Below are positions 43,462 to 52,192 of a DNA stretch of 64,000 nucleotides, piece by piece. The position numbers and the translations under genes were made by a program. Location of the stretch: positions 2,110,501 through 2,174,500 of the forward strand of contig NZ_CP151099.1 of the NCBI RefSeq assembly GCF_038096175.1, read 5' to 3'. This stretch comes from Nostoc sp. UHCC 0302. Its GTDB lineage: Bacteria > Cyanobacteriota > Cyanobacteriia > Cyanobacteriales > Nostocaceae. Each line of letters begins with the position of its first letter. The stretch's first letter is position 1. Under the pieces are notes generated by a model. That model searched no databases. It saw only the letters and a program-made list of their open reading frames with translations, and was not told the DNA's origin.

Positions 43462-44814
43462 TTATGAAATAGGAAGTCGAACTGTAAATGTACTACCTAG
43501 CCCAGGTTGACTTTGAACGTGAATATTGCCTTTATGCGCTCTGGCGATCGCGATTGCGATGGCTAATCCCAAACCCGAACCGCCAGAGGTGCGAGAGCGT
43601 AAGCGCAGCCCGCCGTAGGCATCGCGATCTACTCGGTAGAAGCGATCAAAAATTCGCTGTTGATGTTCAACAGCAATACCAATTCCTGTATCTTCAACTT
43701 TAATCATGGCGTAAAGCTCACTTTTTTCCAAAAAAACCGTGACTTTTCCACCGCTAGATGTAGCTTGAATTGCATTGGCAATTAAGTTGGAAATTAAGCG
43801 ATAAAGCTGTTCTTCATTTCCCATCACATACAGTTTTTCTGAGACTTGCACCTGTTTAGAGAGATTTATTTTAGTTTCTACTGCCAAAAATGCTAATTCC
43901 TCAATTAAGTCGCTAATTAAATCATTCAAACAGCAAGACTGATATTCTCCTGTTAGTTGTTTTTGATCTATCCTCGTTAATAACAGTAAATCTCCTACTA
44001 ATTGTGATAGTCGCCGATTTTGGCGTTTGAGTACATCTAAAATTCCACCATTGGATTTTGGTTCTTGCTGTAACTTGATAGCAGCTTCAATAGTAGAGTA
44101 CATTGTTGCTAAAGGTGTGCGAAACTCATGGGCAGCATCAGCAGTAAATTGTTGCATTTGTTGGTAGGAAAGATATACAGGTTGCATTGCTCTTCCTGCC
44201 AACCACCAACTAGACAACCCAACGAAAATCATGGAAATTGGCAATCCCAACACCAAAGTTAGCCTTAAATAAGTAAGATGTTGTTCTAAATCAGTGATAC
44301 TACGCGCAACTTGTAGATAACCCGAAACCTGGTTTTGAGTATACAAAGGTAAAGTGATTTCGCGGTATCGAGTGCCAGAGGAATCTGTTAATATTTGCCA
44401 ATGCTCTAATGCTGAGGTAATCGAAAAATTGCCAAATTCCATGCCCCCACTAGCAAAAAGTTTTCCTGAGCGATCCAATAAGCGTATATAGTAATTAACT
44501 GGATTCGCCGCCTCTGTGATTGATTTTTTAATAGATGTTCTTTTAGGCAAACAACTTGTCTGATCCACACATAATTCTAAAGAAAATTCTTTAGCAAGGC
44601 GTTGTAATTGTCCGGGTTGTTGCCAAGCCGGTTCAATACTTTTATGGAGTGCATTTGCGACTGACTGCAATCCTTGGTCTATGGTTTCATAGTAGGCATG
44701 GGCAACCACACTATAAACCCCCAAACTAGATAGCCCTAAAATACCGCCCATGACGAGGGTATACCAAGCTGCCAGGCGCAACCGAGTCTGGTAAAAGATG
44801 GGATTGCGTTCCAT
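43462..44814 (-). CDS. rppB: RppB/NrsS-like sensor histidine kinase
   Basis: 450 aa. N-terminal helix (residues about 15-38), periplasmic domain (about 40-180) with the pair Cys82 and Cys88, second helix near 186-206, HAMP-like linker, HisKA with His229 in DAAHEFRTPLATMYS, N box LIANAIQAT, G1 VEDTGIGI and G2 GGSGLGLAIA. The N-terminus MERNPIFYQTRLRLAAWYTL resembles the RppB (redox) and NrsS (nickel) kinases of Synechocystis. The periplasmic Cys pair would suit redox or metal sensing. The gene follows its regulator by 45 nt and forms one operon with it. Confidence 0.85.
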   Translation of the reverse strand: MERNPIFYQTRLRLAAWYTLVMGGILGLSSLGVYSVVAHAYYETIDQGLQSVANALHKSIEPAWQQPGQLQRLAKEFSLELCVDQTSCLPKRTSIKKSITEAANPVNYYIRLLDRSGKLFASGGMEFGNFSITSALEHWQILTDSSGTRYREITLPLYTQNQVSGYLQVARSITDLEQHLTYLRLTLVLGLPISMIFVGLSSWWLAGRAMQPVYLSYQQMQQFTADAAHEFRTPLATMYSTIEAAIKLQQEPKSNGGILDVLKRQNRRLSQLVGDLLLLTRIDQKQLTGEYQSCCLNDLISDLIEELAFLAVETKINLSKQVQVSEKLYVMGNEEQLYRLISNLIANAIQATSSGGKVTVFLEKSELYAMIKVEDTGIGIAVEHQQRIFDRFYRVDRDAYGGLRLRSRTSGGSGLGLAIAIAIARAHKGNIHVQSQPGLGSTFTVRLPIS

Positions 44815-44859
44815 ATTTCTATAACCTTGTTGAAAGTGTCGCTGTCGAGTTAGCAGAAA

Positions 44860-45594
44860 TCATCTGCCTATTTCCGCAGGCGGAATATTGAGACGATAGC
44901 CCACACCATAAACAGTTTCAATTAAAGATTCGTTCTCTTCTTCTCCTAATTTGCGTCTCAATAAGCGAATTTGTGCTGCTACGACATTGCTAACTGGTTC
45001 TGCACCAATTTCCCAAAGCTGATTAATAATTTGGTCGCGGCTGACAATTTGGTTAGGATGCCTCATGAAATATTCCAACAATTGAAATTCCTTGACAGTT
45101 AAAGAGAATACTTGATTTTCACCGTGATAATACTGACGAATAAGTTGATGAGTGCTGTAATTGAGAGTCAGGCAACCTACTTGTAAGCTTCGGGGTTGGA
45201 CTTGAGGTGTCAGCGTTGTTCCTACGTAAGAGGATCGCCGTTGTAATGCCCGCAATCTTGCCAGCAGCTCTGCCATATCAAAGGGTTTAACTAAATAATC
45301 ATCTGCACCGCTATCTAGACCAATAATCTTTTCCTCCATTCGGTCTTTAGCCGTTAGCATTAATACAGGTAGAGTTAATTGGCGCGATCGCAACCATTTA
45401 CACAACTCTATCCCCGAAATTCCAGGCAGCATCCAATCAAAAATCGCTAAGGTATACTCAGTCCAGCCAGTTTCTAGATATTGCCATGCCTGAGTACCAT
45501 CTAGAAACCAGTCAACTATATACGCTTCATGGCTCAGGACTTGTTTGATTGCTGCACCTAAATCTGCTTCATCCTCAACTAATATCAGCCGCAT
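44860..45594 (-). CDS. rppA: RppA/NrsR-like OmpR-family response regulator
   Basis: About 244 aa from ATG 45594 (MRLILVEDEADLGAAIKQ); a longer frame from 45636 adds 14 residues that do not belong to the fold. Receiver domain with EDEAD, phosphoryl Asp in LAIFDWMLPG, and Lys in DYLVKPFD; winged-helix domain at the C-terminus (VKEFQLLEYFMRHPNQIVSR, VAAQIRLLRRKLG, VYGVGYRL). RppA-type regulators control photosynthesis or metal-export genes in other cyanobacteria. It is divergent from the rhodopsin gene. The direct repeat at 45713 in the shared intergenic region is a good candidate operator. Confidence 0.87.
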   Translation of the reverse strand: MRLILVEDEADLGAAIKQVLSHEAYIVDWFLDGTQAWQYLETGWTEYTLAIFDWMLPGISGIELCKWLRSRQLTLPVLMLTAKDRMEEKIIGLDSGADDYLVKPFDMAELLARLRALQRRSSYVGTTLTPQVQPRSLQVGCLTLNYSTHQLIRQYYHGENQVFSLTVKEFQLLEYFMRHPNQIVSRDQIINQLWEIGAEPVSNVVAAQIRLLRRKLGEEENESLIETVYGVGYRLNIPPAEIGR

Positions 45595-45712
45595 AGTCAA
45601 CCCAAAGCTAAAAGCCTTCTTTAAATACGCTTTCATAAAAAAGTGAAATAATTATGAAATTTGGATTTTACTCTAAGACTGATGTCTGCATAGTTTTGAA
45701 ATCCATACAAAA

Positions 45713-45748
45713 ATGAAATTTTAATGAAATCTTTCTCCTTCTTAAGAT
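45713..45748 (+). promoter_or_regulatory. ATGAAAT-N4-ATGAAAT direct repeat with -10 box upstream of rhodopsin
   Basis: ATGAAAT at 45713 and at 45724, an 11-bp period, then a 12-nt spacer and TAAGAT at 45743. This is the architecture of an OmpR/PhoB-type activated promoter. The start codon of the rhodopsin lies about 115 nt downstream. 29 of 36 positions match 63079-63114. Confidence 0.65.
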
Positions 45749-46263
45749 GTTAATATTTGTTACCTCAATAGTAGGAAGCAAGCCCCGCAGCTATCCCTTA
45801 AACTAATTTCACAACTATCAATAACATAGTTGCGACAAAAAATCTTTGGTTTTGGTAAGAATATGACTCAACTTTGGCTGTGGGTTGCCTTTATTGGCAT
45901 GGTCATCGGTTGTATTTATTTTGGCTTAAAAGCATCTGCCATGAGGCGTAAAGAAGGGATGGAATTTCCCCTCGAAAGCTTTTTCATTACGCTTTGGGCA
46001 GCAGCATTCTACCTGACAATGATTCTCGGCGAAACAGTAACGCCTATCAATGGTCAAACAGTTTTCTGGGGGCGTTACATAGACTGGGTAGTGACAACTC
46101 CATTGCTCTTGCTGGAACTAGGTGTGATTGCCGGATTACGCCCTAAATTGATTGCAGGTGTGATGGGGGCCATCGGTGAGAGGTTAGAATAAAGTAAATT
46201 TTGTCAATCAGTTAAAATACTCAAAAAAACTTTAATGAAAATGATAATCGTGCGTGGGGGAGG

Positions 46264-46294
46264 GGAAGGAGGCGAGCGACACTCGCCTCCTTCC
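46264..46294 (+). terminator. Strong hairpin in the leader of the IS4-type element
   Basis: A 13-bp perfect stem GGAAGGAGGCGAG / CTCGCCTCCTTCC with a CGACA loop, followed by TCTCTATTT. It lies between the rhodopsin reading frame and the transposase start and would stop or occlude readthrough from the host promoter, a common IS safeguard. Confidence 0.75.
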
Positions 46295-46449
46295 TCTCTA
46301 TTTGATTATCATTATCTATAAGTTTTTAACGGCTAAAATGTGAGGCAAAAAAGTATTGTAACGAGAGAATAAATTTTTCAAAAGTGAGTTTCATTATTAT
46401 TGTAAATTCAGTAATCAAATGCGGTAATGAAAAGTGCTTGTTGACTACT

Positions 46450-47757
46450 ATGCCCAAAGCTGCAAAACGAAACTCCGACCACGCGCAAAAGCATAATACT
46501 CCTACCATAGATAATGAAGCGATTGCGTCGCATTTAGAAGAGTTACTAACTCCAGCTATCTTTGCTCAACAAAAATACTATAAGCAGTTAGGTTTACGAG
46601 ATAGAATTATCAACCTATCCTTCATGGTAGCAGCAGTATTAACTTTATTGTGGCGACAAGTTCCTGGAGTTCAAGAATTAACAAGGCTTTTAGCAAGAGA
46701 AGATTTATTGTGGTGTCGTTCTAGAATAATTGCTCAACAATCTCTTTCTGAAAGATTTTTAGTATTCCCATCTGAATTATTTGAGCGAGTATTTAAAGAT
46801 TTACTACCTCAGTTACAACTTAATTGGCAACGACGGCTGAAGCGACCACTTCCTGATAGTGTTAAATTTGCACTTCTTAATTTTGAACGAATTTGGATAG
46901 CTGACGGGTCTACATTAGAAGCCTTATTCCGAAAGCTAAAAAGCCTAGAAGACTTGAAAACAGGTCAATTAGCAGGAAAGATTTGTACAGTTATTGATTT
47001 AGTCAATCGCTTACCTATTGAAGTTTGGTTTCACACTAATCCTGCTGCATCAGAAACTAACTTTGAAGCTCCATTGCTGAAACTACTACCTGCTAAAACT
47101 CTGATCTTACTTGATAGAGGTTTTTATCATTTCCACTTTTTACAACAACTCATTAACCAAGAAGTTCATTTTATTACTCGTTTAAAAGCCAAAGCATCTA
47201 TTAAGTACTTAAAAATTTTCAGCTATGACCATTCAGTTAAAGACCGATTGATTCAACTTGGAACTGTTCGTCGTGGTGCACCAGTGCTTACTTTACGTTT
47301 AATAGAAATTAAGGTTGGTAAAACTAGCTATTCTTATATTACTTCTGTCCTCGACCCACAAATCTTACCTCCTTACGTTGTCGCAGATTTATATCGCCGA
47401 AGATGGAGAGTTGAAGAAGCTTTTTACGTGGTCAAGCGTTTATTGGGACTGTCATATTTATGGACTGGTTCTATTAATGGTGTGAAGTTACAAGTGTGGG
47501 CAACTTGGCTCTTTTATGCAGTATTGGTTGACTTGGGAGATGCGGTTGCAGACGAATTATCTTTGCCATTTGACCGCATTTCTTTAGAGATGATTTTTCG
47601 TGGTTTATATCATTTTAGTGTCGCCTATGATAAAGGTAAGGCGGATGACCCAATTAAGTACTTCGCTGCCAAAGAAAATCAAGATTTAGGAGTAGTTAAA
47701 GCCCTGCGAAAACCAGTCTCCAAGCTGGATTTATCGCCTTTTCCCGCACCCTCTTGA
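46450..47757 (+). CDS. IS4-family transposase (DDE_Tnp_1)
   Basis: About 435 aa from the ATG at 46450 (MPKAAKRNSDHAQKHNTP); a GTG at 46384 would extend it. The N-terminal domain has LGLRDRIINLSFMVAAVLTL, then the catalytic core: WIADGSTLEALF (first Asp), LILLDRGFYHF (second Asp) and YRRRWRVEEAFYVVKRLLGL (the Y-R-E-K signature with the Glu). The core is uninterrupted. The enzyme is probably functional and would mediate cut-and-paste transposition. The start lies downstream of the hairpin at 46264. Confidence 0.9.
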   Translation: MPKAAKRNSDHAQKHNTPTIDNEAIASHLEELLTPAIFAQQKYYKQLGLRDRIINLSFMVAAVLTLLWRQVPGVQELTRLLAREDLLWCRSRIIAQQSLSERFLVFPSELFERVFKDLLPQLQLNWQRRLKRPLPDSVKFALLNFERIWIADGSTLEALFRKLKSLEDLKTGQLAGKICTVIDLVNRLPIEVWFHTNPAASETNFEAPLLKLLPAKTLILLDRGFYHFHFLQQLINQEVHFITRLKAKASIKYLKIFSYDHSVKDRLIQLGTVRRGAPVLTLRLIEIKVGKTSYSYITSVLDPQILPPYVVADLYRRRWRVEEAFYVVKRLLGLSYLWTGSINGVKLQVWATWLFYAVLVDLGDAVADELSLPFDRISLEMIFRGLYHFSVAYDKGKADDPIKYFAAKENQDLGVVKALRKPVSKLDLSPFPAPS

Positions 47758-48232
47758 CAAAAGTGCAATCACTCTAACCTCTCACTGATGGATGGGGGCA
47801 GATATTTTCATGATTGTCACTGGTTTTATCGGCGCTGTTGAAGCTCCGCCCTACAACTATCTTTGGTGGGTAATCAGTTCGGGTGCTTTCTTAGCTATCT
47901 TAGGATCGCTGTTGACTGAATATTCTGCTAGTGCTAAGAGACGAAATGGCAGAGTAAACAGTTTGTTTCAAACTCTGCGAAATATACTAATCGTTTTGTG
48001 GATTTGCTATCCGATTGTTTGGATTCTTGGTGCTGAAGGGTTCCGTGTCATCAGTGTTGGCTGGGAAACCTTATGCTACGCAGTTCTAGACTTATGTGCC
48101 AAGGTAGGTTTTGGTTTTGTGGTTGTGTCTGCTGGTAATGAAACTTTAGCCCAAGCCAGCAACAGCGATCGCATCATGGAAACTACTCATTCCTATATGC
48201 AAAGTGAGGAAAGAGAACGGAGTCCTTATTGA

Positions 48233-48853
48233 TAATATCCTTTCTCTTGAAGATGGCAATGGTTGATGACACCAAAGTGCGAAAAATTGTTAACTCTGAA
48301 AAGATCCGAAGGGCAAATCTATGCAATACGCTACATAAAAACAATCAAAACCCTGCACGCCGACATTAAAGCATTGTCAGATCAAAATGCACAACTGCAA
48401 TTTTGACTGGAGCAATTTAACTTAAACAAAACTGAAATATGAGACAAAGCAGGGGAACACAGCGAGAGGAAGAATTAGTGAAATCCCGTTCCCGTAAAGT
48501 TGATAGCATCTTTACATAACAATGCTCACTTATCCGATCCTAGCCAAGTCAAGGTCGCACGCCTAGAGCACAGTGGACAAATCATACCAATTTGAAAAAA
48601 GAATATGACAAATAGGCCATCTGTAGAGACGCGATTCATCGCGTCTTCATTCAAGGATGTGTTGCAATCATTAATTGAATTGGTATCAGTATTATTCCTA
48701 GAGTGTGTGAACCACAAGTGATTGAGTTGAAAGTTGAATAGGGAGCGTCAAGCTAGAGCCTTAATTAAATCAAAGCTCTAGCTTGAAATTTTATATTGTG
48801 CTGATTTTTTTCGTGATTCAACAATAATATTCTCGATAGGAATAGCTTTATTT
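48233..48853. other. Intergenic region with decayed coding DNA and a MITE
   Basis: Between the rhodopsin and the ZIP relic. Short protein-like runs occur in several frames (48250-48560) but none is a gene. A MITE fills 48585-48685. No promoter was identified. Confidence 0.4.
48585..48685. mobile_element. MITE (101 bp) with TACCAATT ends and TCA target duplication
   Basis: Starts TACCAATTTG, ends TCAATTCAATTGGTA-like (complement TACCAATTCAA), with a central hairpin AGACGCGATTCATCGCGTCT. TCA flanks it at 48582-48584 and 48686-48688. It has the same ends as the rtcB MITE and the IS at 20639. Confidence 0.7.
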
Positions 48854-49053
48854 TTAAATAAAGCCACCACGCTGATAAGCTTCATCCATTAGTTCAAACG
48901 CTAGTGCTGAAATTAGTACACCAGCACAAAAACGATAACTGCGGCAATAACCCGTTGAGGAATCTTGGCATAGTAACCTACTGCGGAACCCAGTAGCAGC
49001 GCTGAACCACCCACCAAACCCCAGAAACCCGCTTTTAACCAAAGTGGAAACAT
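48854..49053 (-). pseudogene. ZIP metal transporter relic
   Basis: From ATG 49053 the frame reads MFPLWLKAGFWGLVGGSALL, LGSAVGYYAKIPQRVIAAVI and VFVLVY before a stop; one base away the text FCAGVLISALAFELMDEAYQ continues as in ZIP-family transporters and then ends at GGFI. A frameshift near 48940 and loss of the whole C-terminal two thirds make it non-functional. A ribosome site is not needed to call it. Confidence 0.75.
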
Positions 49054-49055
49054 GA

Positions 49056-49130
49056 TTAATTCGTAATGACGCTCGTTCGCCCTTGGCGTGCCATAGGCAA
49101 GACTCGCTAACGTAGTTCGTAATTAAAATT
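49056..49130. repeat. Dispersed TAATTCGTAAT repeat
   Basis: TTAATTCGTAATGACGCTCG and TAACGTAGTTCGTAATTAAA flank a palindromic segment. It is related to the repeats at 7229-7285 and 58752-58806 and lies between the ZIP relic and the glycine-zipper gene. Confidence 0.65.
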
Positions 49131-49136
49131 CTTGGC

Positions 49137-49493
49137 TTAGGTAGCTTGCATTTCTCCACCTTGAGGTTTTGATAGTGCTTGTAATTCTTCCCAAGAATAG
49201 TGAGAGGGTAATTCAATTGGTTTGTGATCTGCTCCTAATCCTAACCCTACTGTTGGTTGGAGTTCTTCAACGAATTCTTCAGCATATCCTGCCAGTTCAT
49301 TGGCTGCAACTCCAAGTGCGATCGCACCTGCAACGCCACCAATTGCAGCACCAACTTTACCACCCATTGAGCGACCTAGTGCGGCTCCGGCAATTCCGCC
49401 TCCGGCTACTCCCAATCCTGTTGCAATAGGATGAGTATTTGGGGGCGTTTGATTTTCATTTTCTTGGTTAGAAGTAGAGTGTTCTTCGTTCAT
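49137..49493 (-). CDS. Glycine-zipper protein of unknown function
   Basis: 118 aa. After an acidic/polar N-terminus (MNEEHSTSNQENENQTPPNT), a stretch of Gly/Ala repeats GLGVAGGGIAGAALGRSMGG and KVGAAIGGVAGAIALGV forms a glycine-zipper membrane hairpin, followed by AANELAGYAEEFVEE and a polar C-terminal tail. Glycine-zipper proteins insert in membranes, but the role here is unknown. AAGGAG precedes the ATG. It lies upstream of the HPP/DUF1622 pair on the same strand. Confidence 0.65.
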   Translation of the reverse strand: MNEEHSTSNQENENQTPPNTHPIATGLGVAGGGIAGAALGRSMGGKVGAAIGGVAGAIALGVAANELAGYAEEFVEELQPTVGLGLGADHKPIELPSHYSWEELQALSKPQGGEMQAT

Positions 49494-49529
49494 AATCTGT
49501 TTCTCCTTGAAACTATAATCAGCATAAAA

Positions 49530-50048
49530 TTACTTCTGGCTCAGGTGTACCAGAAGCCACAGAGCAAAGCGTTCTAGTCCAACCAACAGGGCAGTGATGC
49601 CCACAGCTAGACCAAACAAAACTAAGTTATTTTCATTACCAGCTTTTAAGGCAAAGCTTAAGGATGTAGAAACGGCTGGAGGATGCATCACATCTAACAG
49701 GATCATCAGCACAATGGTAACGATCATTGCAGTTCCCCCAGACACATAACCCGAACCTAACAGCATGAATGTTATAAAACCGATTCCAGCTGCCATCATT
49801 TGGGAAATGGCTAGAGTTCGCACCGTATTTGTACCGTGCTGGGGATCGAGATAAATGAGAAAGGCACTAGAAGCGAGAGACGCAAACAATAAACGCTGGC
49901 GGGTTAGTACCTCTACTAGTGCAAACACAGACAATATAACTAATGTCGGCGCAGTGGCTAATACCAACTCACCCTTCCAATCGAGGCGGCGGCGGAGCGA
50001 GCGATTTGCACCTTCCAAAGGTTTTAAGCTGGAACGATGGGATTTCAT
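49530..50048 (-). CDS. HPP-family membrane protein
   Basis: 172 aa with four membrane helices. The signature LLDVMHPPAVSTSLSFAL contains the His-Pro-Pro motif that names the family, and PQHGTNTVRTLAISQMM is the matching N-terminal half. HPP proteins are proposed to carry nitrite or related small anions in cyanobacteria and chloroplasts. The N-terminal 25 residues are basic and cytosolic (LKPLEGANRSLRRRLDW). Its start overlaps the end of the DUF1622 gene by 4 nt, so the two are cotranscribed. Confidence 0.85.
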   Translation of the reverse strand: MKSHRSSLKPLEGANRSLRRRLDWKGELVLATAPTLVILSVFALVEVLTRQRLLFASLASSAFLIYLDPQHGTNTVRTLAISQMMAAGIGFITFMLLGSGYVSGGTAMIVTIVLMILLDVMHPPAVSTSLSFALKAGNENNLVLFGLAVGITALLVGLERFALWLLVHLSQK

Positions 50049-50545
50049 CGTATACTCCTATCTAGTTCCGGCTCCGATGAACGGCGTTGTTCTCCTTGCT
50101 GAATCTCTCGCTCTAAGAAATAATTCAGCAAGGTTCGCAGCAAAACGATCGCCCCCAAATTTAAAATATCCTGGCGGGTGGGTGCTACTGCTGTCCGCAA
50201 AATATCGCTGGCAACAGTGAATTCTAACCCCAATGCCAGCACTCGACCCAATTGTAGACGAATTCCTTCTGTGGCATCAAAATGTTGTTTGGAGCGAGAG
50301 AACAACAATCGCAAATAAGTAGAAATACCTCGGATCACTGCTCCGCCAATCACAACTGCTGCGGCAATTTCTGTCCCTGCTGCCAAATAACCAACAATGA
50401 CTTTGAGCCATGTCTCTAGAGGAGTAGTTTCCCTGCCCTGCCCTCCGGCTTCCACATTCAAACTCAAAAGCAGAACTAGCCCTAGTATGAGGGCTAGGGG
50501 TAATATTAAATTAATTAATGAATCTTGTGATGCCTCTTTTTTCAT
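50045..50545 (-). CDS. DUF1622-family membrane protein
   Basis: 166 aa. Three membrane helices: a signal-anchor (LINLILPLALILGLVLLL), ETWLKVIVGYLAAGTEIAAA with VIGGAVIRGIS, and RLQLGRVLALGLEFTVASDI with DILNLGAIVLLRTLLNYFLE. These are the DUF1622 landmarks. Function is unknown. The gene overlaps the HPP gene by 4 nt and the two may work as one membrane unit. Confidence 0.85.
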   Translation of the reverse strand: MKKEASQDSLINLILPLALILGLVLLLSLNVEAGGQGRETTPLETWLKVIVGYLAAGTEIAAAVVIGGAVIRGISTYLRLLFSRSKQHFDATEGIRLQLGRVLALGLEFTVASDILRTAVAPTRQDILNLGAIVLLRTLLNYFLEREIQQGEQRRSSEPELDRSIR

Positions 50546-50575
50546 AGCTTTCTAATTCAATCCTTCAGCTATGCG

Positions 50576-52192
50576 TTAGCGTACCCTCTGGGATCTTGCT
50601 ACGAGGAGCGTGTGCTTTGCACCCAGGGCTGCTGCAAGCATATCGCCAACACGCAATGCATTCGCCATAATCGTCAGTGTAGGGTTAGCACCGGAATTTG
50701 ACGGAAAGAAACTACTATCTACAACATAAAGATTCTCGACATCATGGGTACGGCAATTGAGATCCAGGACTGAGGTTTTGGGATCTGTGCCAAATCGACA
50801 ACTACCGCATTGATGGGCAACTGCTTGTTCAGGTATATGAGTGCGAGGATAAATGCTAAATGGCAAGACATGTTTAGCAGAGTGAGGGATTGACTTGAGT
50901 ACAGATGTCCATCGGTGAATTAAGCGATCGCTTGCTTCGGTATTGTTCAGTGTATAGTCAACATGAATCTTGTCGCCCACCACCCGAATCCGATTATTTG
51001 GGTCTGGTAAATCCTCTGTTTGCAACCACCAGCCAACCGATCGCTCGGCCAGCAAATGGCGCTCAAAATGAGGAATCAGCTTGATAAATGGAGCCATCAG
51101 TGGCGGTGCTTCTCCGGGAATCATATCGGCAAGTACATTACCTGTATTCTGCACCATGCCCATCGGATAAGGGAAATCTGGCTCTCCCCAGTAAAAATCG
51201 TTGACAGCGATCGTTTTTTGAAAGTTGGCGTGATTCACCTCTAGATGTATGGAAACTATGGCTGTTTCCAGTTGCTTCATGAAATTCCGTCCCACCTGAT
51301 CGGAACTATTGGCTAATCCGTTGGGATGTTTGTCATTAGCAGAGTGTAACAGCAAAGCAGCTGAGTTGACAGAACCACAGGCAACAACCACAATATCGCT
51401 TGTAAACCAATGTTGCTCTCCTCCAATTTCAGTTTCTACCTTCGTAACCTCTCGCCCTGACTCACTGGTATGTAGCCGCAAGACTTTAGTATTAGTTAAA
51501 AGAGTAACATTGGCATACTTTTCACGAGCCGGACGAATGGCGTTGACATCAGCATCGGCTTTTGCGTGTACAAGACAGGGGTATCCATCAAAGGTATCGC
51601 AGCGAATGCAGGGGCTATTTAGGCGATCGCTTTCATTGAGCTTTAATCCTAGTGGTAAATGAAATGGGTAGTAACCCAGTTCCCGAATGCCATCAGCAAG
51701 GGACTGCATATCTGGCTCATGGCTGACTGGCGGATAGGGATATGGTTCGCTGCGAGGTGGTTCGGTGGGGTCTTCTCCTTCCTGTCCATGCACGTCATAC
51801 AGCTTTTCTGCTTGGGTGTAGTATGGCTCAAAGTCTTGATATTTCAAAGGCCATTCTGGAGAAATTCCTCCTTTATGAATTACCCTTTCAAAATCTCGCT
51901 CCCGGAATCTAATTAGGGCTGCACCGTAGAGTTTGGTATTGCCACCAACCCAGTAGCCTGTTTGAGGACGAAAGGCTTTACCTTCCTTGTTATACCATTG
52001 CTCATCAGTATGGTAACGATGTTTTTGATAGACTTCCTCTGGATTCCAGTTAGCTTTCTCTCTCGGTAAAAAGTCGCCTCTTTCCAATACTAGAATTTTT
52101 TTACCTGTGGGTGCAAGGCGGTGGGCTAATGTACCTCCACCGGCTCCTGTACCGATAATAATGATGTCGTAATGTTCTGTGATGCTAGTCAT
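50576..52192 (-). CDS. GMC-family FAD-dependent oxidoreductase
   Basis: 538 aa. FAD-binding GTGAGGGTLAHRLAPTGKKI near the N-terminus, GMC motif VGGNTKLYGAALIRFRERDF, PEWPLKYQDFEPYYTQAEKL, CDTFDGYPCLVHAKADADVN (a cysteine cluster), ACGSVNSAALLLHSA, and the C-terminal HQCGSCRFG and SFFPSNSGANPTLTIMANAL. GMC enzymes oxidise sugars or alcohols, and many pass electrons to quinone or cytochrome. No signal peptide, so cytosolic unless exported another way. The upstream region has the direct repeat at 52381-52417 pointing toward it. It is divergent from the lactonase gene. Confidence 0.92.
   Translation of the reverse strand: MTSITEHYDIIIIGTGAGGGTLAHRLAPTGKKILVLERGDFLPREKANWNPEEVYQKHRYHTDEQWYNKEGKAFRPQTGYWVGGNTKLYGAALIRFRERDFERVIHKGGISPEWPLKYQDFEPYYTQAEKLYDVHGQEGEDPTEPPRSEPYPYPPVSHEPDMQSLADGIRELGYYPFHLPLGLKLNESDRLNSPCIRCDTFDGYPCLVHAKADADVNAIRPAREKYANVTLLTNTKVLRLHTSESGREVTKVETEIGGEQHWFTSDIVVVACGSVNSAALLLHSANDKHPNGLANSSDQVGRNFMKQLETAIVSIHLEVNHANFQKTIAVNDFYWGEPDFPYPMGMVQNTGNVLADMIPGEAPPLMAPFIKLIPHFERHLLAERSVGWWLQTEDLPDPNNRIRVVGDKIHVDYTLNNTEASDRLIHRWTSVLKSIPHSAKHVLPFSIYPRTHIPEQAVAHQCGSCRFGTDPKTSVLDLNCRTHDVENLYVVDSSFFPSNSGANPTLTIMANALRVGDMLAAALGAKHTLLVARSQRVR

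Larger units (their letters stand above)
46171..47790 (+). mobile_element. IS4-family element (1620 bp) with 9-bp target duplication
   Basis: Ends CATCGGTGAGAGGTTAGAAT and the complement of CATCAGTGAGAGGTTAGAGT. It is flanked by GATGGGGGC at 46162-46170 and 47791-47799. It carries one transposase gene in the same direction as the rhodopsin. An isolated left end of a relative lies at 42835. Confidence 0.9.
45863..48232 (+). pseudogene. Proton-pump type microbial rhodopsin gene, split by an IS4-type element
   Basis: Exons 45863-46170 and 47800-48232 join in frame (VMGA-DIFMIVTGF) into a 246-aa seven-helix rhodopsin. Helix C has RYIDWVVTTPLLLLEL: Arg71, Asp74 (Schiff-base counterion), Thr78 and Glu85 form the DTE motif of proton pumps. 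The spectral-tuning position is Leu82, typical of green-absorbing forms. The pocket residues Trp75, Tyr173 and Trp177 are kept, as are Glu182 and Glu192 of the release group, and Lys204 in DLCAK binds retinal, with Asp200. So the protein was intact before insertion. The 5' part ends after about 20 altered codons in the IS. The likely ancestor is a cyanobacterial light-driven outward H+ pump. Confidence 0.9.

Noticed and set aside
45636-45636. Longer N-terminus for the RppA-like regulator
   Set aside because: The extra 14 residues precede the first beta-strand of the receiver and have no counterpart in the family; ATG 45594 fits.
48250-48560. Coding gene between the rhodopsin and the MITE
   Set aside because: Protein-like stretches exist in different frames, but stops interrupt them and no family is recognisable.
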